Made by a program: the position numbers and the translations under genes. A stretch of DNA of 64,000 nt, taken from NCBI GenBank assembly GCA_900466605.1, contig UBMU01000008.1:124001-188000 (forward strand), written 5' to 3'. This DNA is from Hyphomicrobiales bacterium. GTDB taxonomy: Bacteria; Pseudomonadota; Alphaproteobacteria; Rhizobiales; Rhizobiaceae. The notes below the pieces were generated by a model that saw nothing but the letters and a program-made list of their open reading frames with translations, was not told the origin of the DNA and ran no database searches. The first letter of the stretch is position 1; every line of letters begins with the position of its first letter. Positions 17,616 through 26,244 of the stretch are shown here, in pieces.

Positions 17616-18394
17616 CATGCCGCCTTCCATTCGTCGGCCGACTTTGTTTGTCGCCCGATTATTTCCCCGCTATGGCCTGAAAGTGGCACCCTCATGAGCC
17701 ACTCGCCTGCCGGTTCACTCAAATACTGCCCCACTCACAAGACCTCCCAAGAAAGCGTGAGCCCGCATCATGCGGTTTCGACTGCCTTCTGTCGGACCGG
17801 ATGCCGCTCCTCGTCAGCTGGCGTCCGGTCGTCTTGTTACGACTTCTCTTCCCATTCCGGTTTCACGCAACACGTGCAACCAACACACAAAACATCACCG
17901 TCCCGCGACAGCCACGTCGCGGCTAAAAATGCTCAAGTGCGTGAAAAACCGGAGACTTATGCTCTCCGTAACAAGCGGCACAGGTTCATCGTCCTGCCGA
18001 CGTGGCAGTTTCAGACCAAGCCTTCACAGGTGATGTCTGGACCCCTTGTTGACCGGCATTTAGGCAGGATCGAATGCGGGAATCAACGATGAATTTTACG
18101 CAAAATTAAGCGCGGGCCGTTGACTCCGGGGGGAGATTTTGGGCGTCACATCCATGTCAAAAAAGAATCGCTTTTGAATCAAGGAGATTCCTCCCGCTGG
18201 CATTTTTGACACGCATAAAAAGAAAAAAATAAAAAAGCTTCTTGACTCTGCTCAGACCGCAGATTGTAGGCCCTGAGTCGAGTGTACCTGAAGTATCCTA
18301 CAGCAAGTGTTTGTTTTTGTTATATTTTTCGTGTCACACGCTCGACATGAAATCGTCGCCGAATTAACCATACGGAAGCCAGTCGGCGGAATCG
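17616..18394 (-). promoter_or_regulatory. dnaA upstream region: long leader with GANTC-rich promoter
   Basis: This 779-bp stretch between the rpsT terminator and dnaA has no credible gene. Seven GANTC sites lie at 18080, 18122, 18165, 18176, 18186, 18244 and 18275, and an eighth at 18389; fewer than one is expected per 200 bp. GANTC is the CcrM methylation target of Alphaproteobacteria, and in Caulobacter the dnaA promoter responds to CcrM methylation. Nearer dnaA, CCGCGAC and GTCGCGG (17903-17922) form a hairpin in the predicted leader. A+T-rich tracts occupy about 18200-18240. Confidence 0.7.
18058..18086 (-). promoter_or_regulatory. candidate dnaA promoter with GANTC in the -35 box
   Basis: On the minus strand TTGATT (18086-18081) and CTAAAT (18063-18058) are spaced by 17 bases, close to the alphaproteobacterial CTTGAC-N17-CTATAT consensus. 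The GANTC site at 18080-18084 overlaps the -35 element. Transcription would begin near 18050 and leave a leader of about 435 bases. Confidence 0.45.
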
Positions 18395-18420
18395 AAAAAG
18401 CCCGACAAAGTTGCCGGGCT
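18395..18420 (-). terminator. intrinsic terminator of rpsT
   Basis: On the minus strand AGCCCG and CGGGCT form a stem around a 10-base loop and are followed directly by TTTTTC. It lies 31 bases after the rpsT stop and separates rpsT transcription from dnaA. Confidence 0.8.
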
Positions 18421-18450
18421 AATCATAATGTTAGGTTTATTAACGAAAGA

Positions 18451-18729
18451 TTATGCGGTCGCAGAAACCGACAGAGCCTTCACACGTGCTGCAAGGCGCG
18501 AAACCTTGCGGGATGCCGTGTTGGCGTGCACAACACCCTTGCTTGCAGCGCGGGCCAGTTCCGGCTGCGCGGCGAGGAAAGCTTCCTTTGCCTTGGCAGC
18601 ATCGCCGGATGCGATTGCCTCTTCGACCTTGCGAACGAAAGTACGAACGCGCGAGCGACGAGCCTTATTGACGTCGGTACGGCGGGCGATCTTGCGGGTC
18701 GCTTTTTTCGCCGAAGTTGTATTGGCCAT
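18451..18729 (-). CDS. rpsT: 30S ribosomal protein S20
   Basis: This basic 92-residue protein binds 16S rRNA early in 30S assembly. It begins [39 protein letters not shown], the S20 signature, and ends with the Ala/Lys helix region [23 protein letters not shown]. The start at 18729 has GAGAGG upstream; the longer frame is rejected. It has its own promoter (18849-18877) and terminator (18395-18420), and lies directly upstream of dnaA on the same strand, an arrangement typical of Rhizobiaceae. Confidence 0.97.
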   Translation of the reverse strand: MANTTSAKKATRKIARRTDVNKARRSRVRTFVRKVEEAIASGDAAKAKEAFLAAQPELARAASKGVVHANTASRKVSRLAARVKALSVSATA

Positions 18730-18848
18730 GGATGCCTCTCTAAGAATTCGAACAAACTCCGTCATCACCGCGGGCCTTGCGGCCACTTCATACAGCAATG
18801 CGGGAGCATAATCGGAAAACCGGAGTGGCTTCCCGAACCGTGGGCGGG

Positions 18849-18877
18849 CATATAACCCTAAAGCCGACCCACGTCAA
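18849..18877 (-). promoter_or_regulatory. rpsT: rpsT promoter
   Basis: On the minus strand TTGACG (18877-18872) and TATATG (18854-18849) are separated by 17 bases, a near-consensus housekeeping promoter. It lies 120 bases upstream of the rpsT start, in the gap after the enoyl-CoA hydratase stop. Confidence 0.7.
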
Positions 18878-18915
18878 CGCGCATTTTCGAGGAAACGCCG
18901 CCTTTCTCCAAGGGC

Positions 18916-19689
18916 TCAGCGGTTCTTGAAGGCAGGCTTACGCTTTTCGATGAAGGCCGTCATCCCCTCTTTCTGATCTTCGGTGGAGAACAGGCTATGG
19001 AAAAGGCGACGTTCGAAACGCAGCCCCTCCTCCAAGGTGGTCTCCAGAGCACGGTTTACGGCCTCCTTCGCCATCAGCACCGAAGGAAGGGAAAGCGAGG
19101 CAATCTTGGCGGCAGCCTCCAGTGCCTCGTCCAACAGCCGCTCGGGCGCCACCACACGCGAAACGAGTCCTGCGCGCTCGGCCTCGGCGGCGTCCATCAT
19201 CCGCCCGGTCAGGATCAGGTCCATGGCTTTATATCGACCGACGGCCCGCGTCAGCCGCTGCGAGCCGCCCATGCCGGGGATGACGCCGAGCGTGATTTCG
19301 GGCTGGCCGAACTTGGCGGTTTCGGAGGCGATGATGATGTCGCACATCATCGCAAGCTCGCAGCCGCCACCGAGCGCAAAGCCGCTGACCGCCGCAATGA
19401 CGGGCTTGCGCACCTTGGCGACATCGTCCCAGCCGCTCATCAGGTCGCGACTATAGACATCGACATAGCTGAGCGGCTGCATTTCCTTGATGTCGGCGCC
19501 GGCGGCGAATGCGCGCTCGGAGCCGGTCAAAACCACGGCGCCGACGGCATCATCGGCCTGAAAGGCTTCGTAGGCCTGCAGAAGCTCCTTCAGCACTGCC
19601 GAATTCAGCGCGTTCAGCGCCTGCGGGCGATTCAATGTGATGAGCCCTACCGCTCCACGGGTTTCAACGATCAGCGTTTCGTAGGCCAT
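18916..19689 (-). CDS. enoyl-CoA hydratase/isomerase (crotonase family)
   Basis: This 257-residue enzyme hydrates trans-2-enoyl-CoA to 3-hydroxyacyl-CoA in fatty-acid beta-oxidation. It has the oxyanion-hole segments [10 protein letters not shown] and [18 protein letters not shown] and the catalytic Glu-containing [13 protein letters not shown] block, giving the two Glu residues of a true hydratase. It is the short-chain, stand-alone form. ATG 19689 has GGAGG 8 bases upstream. It is 14 bp downstream of mutM on the same strand and probably cotranscribed with it. In related rhizobia the gene at this position is called fadB1; that symbol is not assigned here from sequence alone. Confidence 0.93.
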   Translation of the reverse strand: MAYETLIVETRGAVGLITLNRPQALNALNSAVLKELLQAYEAFQADDAVGAVVLTGSERAFAAGADIKEMQPLSYVDVYSRDLMSGWDDVAKVRKPVIAAVSGFALGGGCELAMMCDIIIASETAKFGQPEITLGVIPGMGGSQRLTRAVGRYKAMDLILTGRMMDAAEAERAGLVSRVVAPERLLDEALEAAAKIASLSLPSVLMAKEAVNRALETTLEEGLRFERRLFHSLFSTEDQKEGMTAFIEKRKPAFKNR

Positions 19690-19703
19690 GGACAATCCTC
19701 CCG

Positions 19704-20594
19704 TTATTTTTGGCAGTCAGGGCAGTAGAAGGTCGAGCGCCCCGCCTGAACGATGCGCGCGACCGTACCGCCGCAACCCGGCGTGCGGCAAGGTAGACTT
19801 TCGCGATCATAGACCGAGAAGGAATGCTGGAAATAGCCGAGCGAGCCGTCCGTCTGGATATGGTCGCGCAGCGACGAGCCGCCGGCCTTGATGGCGTCGG
19901 CGATGACATCTCGGATCGAGGCGACCAGAAGATCCATTTGCTTGGTCGGCTTGCCGGTCTTGGTGACGACAGTCGCTGCCGCACGGGTCGGGCGCAGGTG
20001 CGCGCGCCATAGCGCCTCGCAGACATATATATTGCCGAGCCCGGCTATATTCTTTTGATCGAGCAACGCGCTTTTCAACGGTTGCGCCTTGCCCATGAAG
20101 CGTTCCGCCAGGTAGGCCGCACTGAGCTCGTTGCCCGTCGGTTCCGGGCCCAATCCGAACAAAAAGGGATTGAGATCGAGTTCGGAGCGCTGCGCCATAT
20201 CCATGAAGCCGAAGCGGCGCGGGTCATTATAGATGACTCGGCTGACGCCGTTCGGTCCTTCCAGATGGAAGATGGCGTGATCGTGCTTTTCGTCCTTCGA
20301 ACGCGGATGATGGAATTCGCCGGGTACATCGGAAATCGGTCCCGCCTCGATGCGAAACGACCCCGACATGCCGAGATGCGAGATAATCGTGGTGCCGTCA
20401 TCGAGATCGATCAGCAGATATTTGGCGCGGCGGCCGAGCGCGACGATGCTGCGGCCGGTCGCCCGCGCCTCGAGACCATCGGGAAAGGGAAAGCGCAAAT
20501 CCTTGCGCCTGAGCTCCAGGCGGGCGATCCGCGCGCCCTCCATTGTCGGGGCAAGCCCCCGTCTGACGGTTTCGACTTCTGGCAATTCCGGCAT
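19704..20594 (-). CDS. mutM: formamidopyrimidine-DNA glycosylase (Fpg/MutM)
   Basis: This 296-residue bifunctional glycosylase/AP lyase removes 8-oxoguanine from DNA. The mature N-terminus is [13 protein letters not shown], with Pro2 as catalytic nucleophile and Glu3 following. The H2TH region contains [23 protein letters not shown] with the conserved Lys. The C-terminal zinc finger is [28 protein letters not shown]. The start was fixed by the PELPEVE motif, which must follow the initiator Met; about 60 codons of upstream open frame are not part of the gene. It is divergent from ubiE and upstream of the enoyl-CoA hydratase. Confidence 0.97.
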   Translation of the reverse strand: MPELPEVETVRRGLAPTMEGARIARLELRRKDLRFPFPDGLEARATGRSIVALGRRAKYLLIDLDDGTTIISHLGMSGSFRIEAGPISDVPGEFHHPRSKDEKHDHAIFHLEGPNGVSRVIYNDPRRFGFMDMAQRSELDLNPFLFGLGPEPTGNELSAAYLAERFMGKAQPLKSALLDQKNIAGLGNIYVCEALWRAHLRPTRAAATVVTKTGKPTKQMDLLVASIRDVIADAIKAGGSSLRDHIQTDGSLGYFQHSFSVYDRESLPCRTPGCGGTVARIVQAGRSTFYCPDCQK

Positions 20595-20745
20595 CTTAAC
20601 CCATCTATATCTAACATGTTTCAACCACGGGCGTTGTGCGCTATAGCGCCAAGGTGCCGCGGCTTTGACCGTGGCCCAGAGATAGCGCCGCGCGCGTCCG
20701 TTCGCTATGGTCGCCGCGCCGATTTCAGAGAGATGGAGTATTTCG

Positions 20746-21522
20746 ATGTCAGAAAGCCGTACCTCCGCCGAAGGCGGCATGGAAACATCCTACGGCTTCC
20801 GCGAAGTGGCGGATGGTGAAAAGCAGGGTCTCGTCAACGAGGTCTTTCACAAGGTCGCCAAGCGCTACGACATCATGAACGACGTCATGTCGGTCGGCAT
20901 GCATCGCGTCTGGAAGGATGCCATGATCTCGGCGCTGAACCCGCGCAAGGAGCCCGGCTACAAGGTTCTCGACGTTGCCGGCGGCACTGGAGACATCGCG
21001 TTTCGTATCGTCGAGGCCTCCAACCGCCAGGCCCATGCGACCGTGCTCGACATCAACGGTTCGATGCTTGGTGTCGGCGCCGAGCGCGCCGCCAAGAAGA
21101 AGCTCTCGGACAACCTGACCTTCGTCGAAGCCAATGCCGAGGATCTTCCGTTCGAGCCCAACAGCTTCGACGCCTACACGATCGCCTTCGGCATCCGCAA
21201 TGTGCCCCGCATCGACGTGGCGCTCAGCGAAGCCTACCGCGTGCTCAAGCGCGGCGGCCGCCTGCTCGTGCTCGAGTTCTCCGAAGTGGACATGCCGCTC
21301 CTCGACCGCGTCTATGACAGCTGGTCATTCAATGCCATTCCGAAGTTTGGCAAGGCGATCACCGGCGAGGCCGAACCCTATCAGTATCTCGTGGAATCCA
21401 TCCGCAAGTTCCCCAATCAGGAGAATTTCGCCGAGATGATCCGCAACGCCGGTTTCTCCCGCGTGAGCTTCACGAACTATACCGGCGGGATCGCAGCTCT
21501 CCACTCTGGCTGGAAGCTCTAA
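20746..21522 (+). CDS. ubiE: ubiquinone/menaquinone C-methyltransferase UbiE
   Basis: This 258-residue SAM-dependent enzyme performs the C-methylation step of ubiquinone synthesis at the membrane surface. It carries [35 protein letters not shown] near the N-terminus, SAM motif [13 protein letters not shown], and the UbiE signatures [35 protein letters not shown] and a C-terminal [17 protein letters not shown] 7 bases upstream supports ATG 20746. It is followed 56 bp later by ubiB, the usual operon. Confidence 0.96.
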   Translation: MSESRTSAEGGMETSYGFREVADGEKQGLVNEVFHKVAKRYDIMNDVMSVGMHRVWKDAMISALNPRKEPGYKVLDVAGGTGDIAFRIVEASNRQAHATVLDINGSMLGVGAERAAKKKLSDNLTFVEANAEDLPFEPNSFDAYTIAFGIRNVPRIDVALSEAYRVLKRGGRLLVLEFSEVDMPLLDRVYDSWSFNAIPKFGKAITGEAEPYQYLVESIRKFPNQENFAEMIRNAGFSRVSFTNYTGGIAALHSGWKL

Positions 21523-21578
21523 GGGATGGTTCGACAGCAATCGTTCACCCGCTCGCTTTCGCAGGCAGGCAATCCGGC

Positions 21579-23153
21579 ATGAGCACTCTGGGAGCATATT
21601 TCCGGCTCTGGCGCGTCGGCTGGATTCTCGTGCGCGAAGGCGTGATTTCGGCTCTGCCGTCGGAGGATCTTCCGCCCTCGATCGGCGTTGCCAAGTCGTT
21701 TGTCGGGTTGTTTGCACGCAACCGCGCGAAATCGAAGAAGCGCAGCGACAGGCTGGCGCAGGCGGTGGAGCGGCTTGGCCCTTCCTACGTGAAGATCGGC
21801 CAGTTCCTCGCGACGCGCCCGGATGTTGTCGGTGTCGAATTTGCCGACGACCTGTCGCAGCTTCAGGACCGCATGGCGTTCTTCCCGTCCGCGGCGGCCA
21901 AGGCGAGCATCGCGGGGTCGCTCGGACGTCCTATCGAGGACCTCTATGCAAGCTTTGACGAGCCGATTGCGGCTGCTTCGATCGCTCAGGTGCACCCCGC
22001 CGAAGTCAATACGCATGCGGGACGCAAGAAGGTTGCGGTGAAGGTCGTTCGCCCCGGCGTACGCCAACGCTTCACCCATGACATCGAGGCGATGTATCTC
22101 GTCGCTCACATGCAGGAGCGCTTCATGCCTTCGAGCCGGCGCCTGAGGCCGGTGGAGGTGACGAAGACCCTGGAGCAGACCACCAAGGTTGAAATGGACC
22201 TGCGGCTTGAGGCAGCAGCCCTTTCCGAGATCGCCGAAAACACTGAAAAAGACCCGGGCTTCCGTGTCCCGAAGGTCGATTGGGAGCGCACCGGCCGCGA
22301 CGTGATCACCATGGAGTGGATCGACGGCGTGAAAATGTCCGACGTCGAGGGGCTTCGCGCTGCCGGCCACGACCTCAACCTGCTCGCGGACACACTGATC
22401 CAGTCGTTTCTTCGCCACACGCTGCGCGATGGCTTCTTTCATGCCGACATGCATCCCGGTAACCTCTTTGTCGACGAGCACGGCGATATCGTTGCGGTCG
22501 ACATGGGGATCGTCGGACGACTGGGAAAGAAGGAACGCCGCTTTCTTGCCGAAATCCTCTACGGCTTCATCACCCGCGACTACGTCAGGGTCGCTGAAGT
22601 CCACTTCGAAGCGGGTTATGTGCCGGGTCACCACAATGTCGAGAGCTTCGCACAGGCAATCCGCGCGATCGGTGAGCCGATCCATGGCCAACCTGCCGAA
22701 ACAATCTCGATGGGCAAGCTGCTGACGCTACTGTTCGAGGTGACCGAACTTTTCGACATGGCGACGCGGCCGGAACTGGTCATGCTGCAGAAGACGATGG
22801 TCGTGGTCGAAGGCGTGTCGCGCATGCTCAACCCGCGTTTCAACATGTGGAAAGCATCCGAACCTGTTGTCGGCGACTGGATCCGCAACAATCTTGGCCC
22901 GAAACGCATCGTCACCGACATCAAGGACGGGTTGAAGGCGGCGGTCAAGCTCGCCGAGGCCGCGCCTGAGATTGCCGCCAAGACCGAGAAGTTCCACCAT
23001 CAGCTGCTGCAGATGAGCGAGCACGGATTGCGGTTCGACGCGGAAACAGCCGAGGCGATCGGCAAGTCGGAAGCGCGCCACAATCGCTCCGGTCGGTTCG
23101 CCCTCTGGATTATCGCGCTCACCCTTCTCTATATAGCTTGGGTGGTCACCTGA
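21579..23153 (+). CDS. ubiB: UbiB/ABC1-family ubiquinone biosynthesis kinase-like protein
   Basis: This 524-residue ABC1/ADCK atypical kinase is required for ubiquinone synthesis. It has the KxGQ motif (SYVKIGQFLATRPDVVG), the Ala-rich loop AAASIAQVHPAEV, the invariant Lys in KVAVKVVRPGV, the metal-binding HADMHPGNLFV and the DMGIVGRL segment. Two C-terminal hydrophobic helices anchor it in the inner membrane (last about 20 residues FALWIIALTLLYIAWVVT). It is cotranscribed with ubiE. In many Rhizobiaceae coaBC follows ubiB closely; here an accessory block begins right after its stop. Confidence 0.95.
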   Translation: MSTLGAYFRLWRVGWILVREGVISALPSEDLPPSIGVAKSFVGLFARNRAKSKKRSDRLAQAVERLGPSYVKIGQFLATRPDVVGVEFADDLSQLQDRMAFFPSAAAKASIAGSLGRPIEDLYASFDEPIAAASIAQVHPAEVNTHAGRKKVAVKVVRPGVRQRFTHDIEAMYLVAHMQERFMPSSRRLRPVEVTKTLEQTTKVEMDLRLEAAALSEIAENTEKDPGFRVPKVDWERTGRDVITMEWIDGVKMSDVEGLRAAGHDLNLLADTLIQSFLRHTLRDGFFHADMHPGNLFVDEHGDIVAVDMGIVGRLGKKERRFLAEILYGFITRDYVRVAEVHFEAGYVPGHHNVESFAQAIRAIGEPIHGQPAETISMGKLLTLLFEVTELFDMATRPELVMLQKTMVVVEGVSRMLNPRFNMWKASEPVVGDWIRNNLGPKRIVTDIKDGLKAAVKLAEAAPEIAAKTEKFHHQLLQMSEHGLRFDAETAEAIGKSEARHNRSGRFALWIIALTLLYIAWVVT

Positions 23154-23188
23154 TCCATCATACGCAAATGCATGTTGTGTACGATATT

Positions 23189-23200
23189 TGGGATATCCCA
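23189..23200. promoter_or_regulatory. 12-bp palindrome in front of ergothioneine-type operon
   Basis: TGGGATATCCCA is a perfect 12-base palindrome in the 94-bp gap between ubiB and the lyase gene, with GATAT repeated just before it. It could be an operator for the downstream operon, but a palindrome of this length can also occur by chance. Confidence 0.3.
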
Positions 23201-23247
23201 TCGAGCAGCGCCGTCGCATAGTCTCACTTTTCAAGGAGATATGGCAG

Positions 23248-24831
23248 ATGAAGCATGAACGCCCCCGCATCGAACTTTCCGGGCAGCCGCTCAGCTTTGC
23301 TGAGATGGTGAGGATCGGATCGGGCAAGGTGGCGCTTTCAGCTTCGGCAACCGGTATGGCCCGCGTCGAGATTGCCCGCGGGATTGTCGAGGACGCGATC
23401 AAGGCCGGTATGCCCGTCTACGGAGCGACCACTGGCGTCGGCGCCATGAAGGACGTGGAGTGGTCGCCGGAGGACCTGGACACTTTCAGTCTCGGGCTCG
23501 TGCGCGCGCATCACTTCGGCACCGGGACACCGTTTTCATGCTCCGTCGTGCGCAACGCCATGGCGATCCGCATCAACACCGCACTGACGGGGCAGGTCGG
23601 CTGCACACCGGAACTCGTCAATGCCTACATCCGCATGCTCGAGGTCGACATCATTCCGGTTGTCCGCCGCACCGGCTCCATTGGTTGCGCCGATATCGGC
23701 CTCATGGGACAGATCGGCGCCGTGCTGACTGGAGTTGGGGAAGCCGTTTATCGCGGCAAGCGCATGCAGGCGGCCGATGCTTTCGCGGCAGCCGGCATGA
23801 AGCCCTTCGCCATGGCCCCGCGCGACAGCCTTGCCTCTCTCAGCGTCAACGCCGTGAGTTTCGCAGCCGCGGCGGACGCGACACGCAATGCAGCTGCCTC
23901 CATTCGCGTGCTGCTCGCTTCCGGCATGATGGCCTCTGGCGCACTCGGTGCGTCCCGCGATCCCTGGCTTTCGGTTCGGCATGTCGGCACCTCCCGGGAG
24001 GCTTTGATCGGCTCCTGGCTCTGCAATGCATCGGACGCCTGGCACTGGCCGGTCAAGACCCACGTCCAGGACCCGTTGAGCCTGCGCATGGTCGCGCAGG
24101 TTTTCGGCGCGGTCATCGAGAACCTGCTGACGACAGGGCACAAGATCCTGGCTGCAACCGGCCGTTCCGACGACAACCCTGTCGTCGTCGAGGGCCGGGT
24201 GATGACCTCAGGCGGTTCGCTGCCGCTCGATGTGACGATCCTGCTGGAATCGGCCGCTCTCTGCATGGCACACGCCGCCCGCAATGCCTTTAACCGCTGC
24301 GTCCTGCTGGGCAACGGCCAGCGGCGCGATCTGCCCGTCAATCTCGTGCCGCCCGGCCGCATCGCCACTGGCTTTGGCCCGATCATCAAGCTGGCCGGCG
24401 AGATCTTTTCACGCGTGCTCTCGATGTCGAACCCGGTTTCAGCGCAGTCGCTGGTGGTCGCGGCCGGCCTTGAGGACGAGGCTGCGTTCCTGCCCCTGGT
24501 GATCGAGCGCTTCGAGCGCCAGATGCGGGCACTGATGCGCCTTGCCGCCCTCGAGGCGCTGCTTTCCGCACAGGCCGTGGACATCCTTGGCGACAAGCCG
24601 AAAGGTGTCGGTGGAATGCTCTATGACGTCGTTCGCAAACATGCGGACTTTTATACGGTCGACCGCCCACTCTCGGCCGAGGTGGAAGCGATCGAGGAAG
24701 AATTCGGCTCCGACGCCTTCATGTCCAAGCTGATCGAGGAGGTGCCGATCGCATCCTTCGACGACTTCTTTGCGCTCGGCTCGCTGGCGCGTATCGAGCA
24801 GCGTCTGACCCAGGAACCGGTCGCCATCTGA
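23248..24831 (+). CDS. MIO-less ammonia-lyase homologue, probable ergothionase
   Basis: This 527-residue protein belongs to the histidine/phenylalanine ammonia-lyase superfamily. Y58-GATTGVG (catalytic Tyr loop), VQDPLSLR (273-280) and SDDNPVV followed by SGGSLPLD are retained. The tripeptide that normally cyclises to the MIO electrophile (Ala-Ser-Gly in GSVGASGD) is Cys-Ala-Asp here (GSIGCADI, 143-150), so MIO cannot form. Loss of MIO fits ergothionase, which eliminates trimethylamine, a good leaving group, from ergothioneine to give thiourocanate. The following genes fit the rest of that pathway. AAGGAG precedes ATG 23248; a TTG at 23188 extends the frame but is not conserved. Alternative: an unknown lyase or mutase of the same fold. 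Confidence 0.8.
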   Translation: MKHERPRIELSGQPLSFAEMVRIGSGKVALSASATGMARVEIARGIVEDAIKAGMPVYGATTGVGAMKDVEWSPEDLDTFSLGLVRAHHFGTGTPFSCSVVRNAMAIRINTALTGQVGCTPELVNAYIRMLEVDIIPVVRRTGSIGCADIGLMGQIGAVLTGVGEAVYRGKRMQAADAFAAAGMKPFAMAPRDSLASLSVNAVSFAAAADATRNAAASIRVLLASGMMASGALGASRDPWLSVRHVGTSREALIGSWLCNASDAWHWPVKTHVQDPLSLRMVAQVFGAVIENLLTTGHKILAATGRSDDNPVVVEGRVMTSGGSLPLDVTILLESAALCMAHAARNAFNRCVLLGNGQRRDLPVNLVPPGRIATGFGPIIKLAGEIFSRVLSMSNPVSAQSLVVAAGLEDEAAFLPLVIERFERQMRALMRLAALEALLSAQAVDILGDKPKGVGGMLYDVVRKHADFYTVDRPLSAEVEAIEEEFGSDAFMSKLIEEVPIASFDDFFALGSLARIEQRLTQEPVAI

Positions 24832-24861
24832 TCCTTCAATATTCGCCACGGAGAAAGCGGC

Positions 24862-26244
24862 ATGGCTGATTTCGATCTCGTTCTGCAAGGCACGGTCGTT
24901 TTGCCGGAGCGCATTCTGGAAGCCGGCTACGTTGCCGTCCGCGATGGCAAGATTGCGGAGGTCGGGCTCGGCCTGCCGCCTGCCGCGCGCGAGCGCCATC
25001 TGCTCGGCAAGGCCCTGATCCTGCCGGGCGCCATCGACGCACAGGTTCACTCACTGTCGCAGAAGGACCAGGAGGATTTCATCTGGTCGACGCGCTCGGC
25101 TGCTGCCGGCGGCGTGACGACGATCGTCGATATGCCCTACGATGAAGGCAATCTCGTCTGCTCGGCGGAAGCCGTGAAGAAGAAGATCGCGCATGCCAGC
25201 CCGCAGGCTCGAGTGGATTTTGCGCTCTACGGCACCGTGGATCCCGAGGAAGGCGCCAAGCGGGTCGCCGAAATGGTTGAGGCAGGCGTTGCCGCCTTCA
25301 AGTTCTCGACGTTCGGCACGGATCCGAAACGTTTCCCGCGCATCCCCCCTGCCCTTCTGGACGAGTGCTTTGCCGCGATCGCGCCGACCGGGCTGACTGC
25401 CGGTGTTCACAACGAGGATGACGAGGCCGTCCACACCTATATGGAACGCGTGAAGGCAAGCGGAATCACGGATTGGCGCGCGCATGGACTGTCCCGGCCG
25501 CCGATCACCGAACTGCTGGCGATGCACACCATCTTCGAAACGGGCGCCAATACGGGTTGCCCGTCACATGTGGTGCATTGTTCGCTTGGGCGCGGTTATG
25601 ACATCGCACGCGCCTACCGCCGCGACGGCTACGAGGCGACGGTCGAATGCTGCATTCATTACCTGACGCTTGACGAGGAAAACGACGTCAAGCGTCTCGG
25701 CGGCAAGGCGAAGATCAATCCACCGATCCGACCACGCGCCGAGGTAGAGGCACTGTGGCGCAGGGTCGCCGACGGCAATGTCTGGCTTGTTTCGACCGAT
25801 CACGTCAGCTGGTCCGAGAACCGCAAGACCAACCCTGACATGCTCGCGAACGCGTCGGGTGTCCCCGGACTCGAAGTGATGGTGCCGCTCTTCATAAAGG
25901 GTGCCGCTGAGCGCGGTATCCCGCTGACCTGGGCCGCCAAGCTGATGGCGGAGAACCCGGCAAAGCATTTTCGCCTCGACCACGTGAAGGGAGCGCTCAC
26001 GCCGGGCAAGGACGCCGATATCGTGGTGCTCGAACCGCGCGAAATGGTCTATGACGCGGCCGCGAGCGGCAACAACGTGGTCGGCTGGAGCCCTTACAAC
26101 GGTCTCCGCCTTCCCTGGACGGTCGCTGCGACCTATCTGCGCGGGAACAAGATCACCGATGGCGCGACCGTGCTGGCTGAACCTGGGACCGGCCGATTTG
26201 TGCATCCGCTGCCAAGGCAAGTGATCGCCGGAGCCGCGGAATGA
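24862..26244 (+). CDS. cyclic amidohydrolase (hydantoinase/allantoinase-like), probable hydantoin-5-propionate hydrolase
   Basis: This 460-residue TIM-barrel amidohydrolase of the dihydropyrimidinase/allantoinase group should open a cyclic ureide ring. GALILPG-type entry, FKFSTFG with the metal-bridging Lys147, GVHNED (His183), HVVHC (His236/239) and STDH (Asp313) are all present. The first metal motif, normally DxHxH, reads DAQVH (Gln61), a substitution at a usual zinc ligand. In context it would convert hydantoin-5-propionate to N-carbamoyl-L-glutamate. It is 30 bp after the lyase and overlaps the carbamoylase start (ATGA). The N-terminal VLPERILEAGYVAVRDGKIAEVG beta-sandwich is standard. 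Confidence 0.85.
   Translation: MADFDLVLQGTVVLPERILEAGYVAVRDGKIAEVGLGLPPAARERHLLGKALILPGAIDAQVHSLSQKDQEDFIWSTRSAAAGGVTTIVDMPYDEGNLVCSAEAVKKKIAHASPQARVDFALYGTVDPEEGAKRVAEMVEAGVAAFKFSTFGTDPKRFPRIPPALLDECFAAIAPTGLTAGVHNEDDEAVHTYMERVKASGITDWRAHGLSRPPITELLAMHTIFETGANTGCPSHVVHCSLGRGYDIARAYRRDGYEATVECCIHYLTLDEENDVKRLGGKAKINPPIRPRAEVEALWRRVADGNVWLVSTDHVSWSENRKTNPDMLANASGVPGLEVMVPLFIKGAAERGIPLTWAAKLMAENPAKHFRLDHVKGALTPGKDADIVVLEPREMVYDAAASGNNVVGWSPYNGLRLPWTVAATYLRGNKITDGATVLAEPGTGRFVHPLPRQVIAGAAE

Noticed and set aside
16728..18092. 454-codon open frame on the plus strand across dnaA and its leader
   Set aside because: Mostly antisense to dnaA; composition and lack of motifs mark it as a high-GC shadow frame.
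16065..18450. chromosomal origin next to dnaA
   Set aside because: No cluster of TTATCCACA-type DnaA boxes was seen and dnaN is absent; in Rhizobiaceae the origin lies elsewhere, near hemE.
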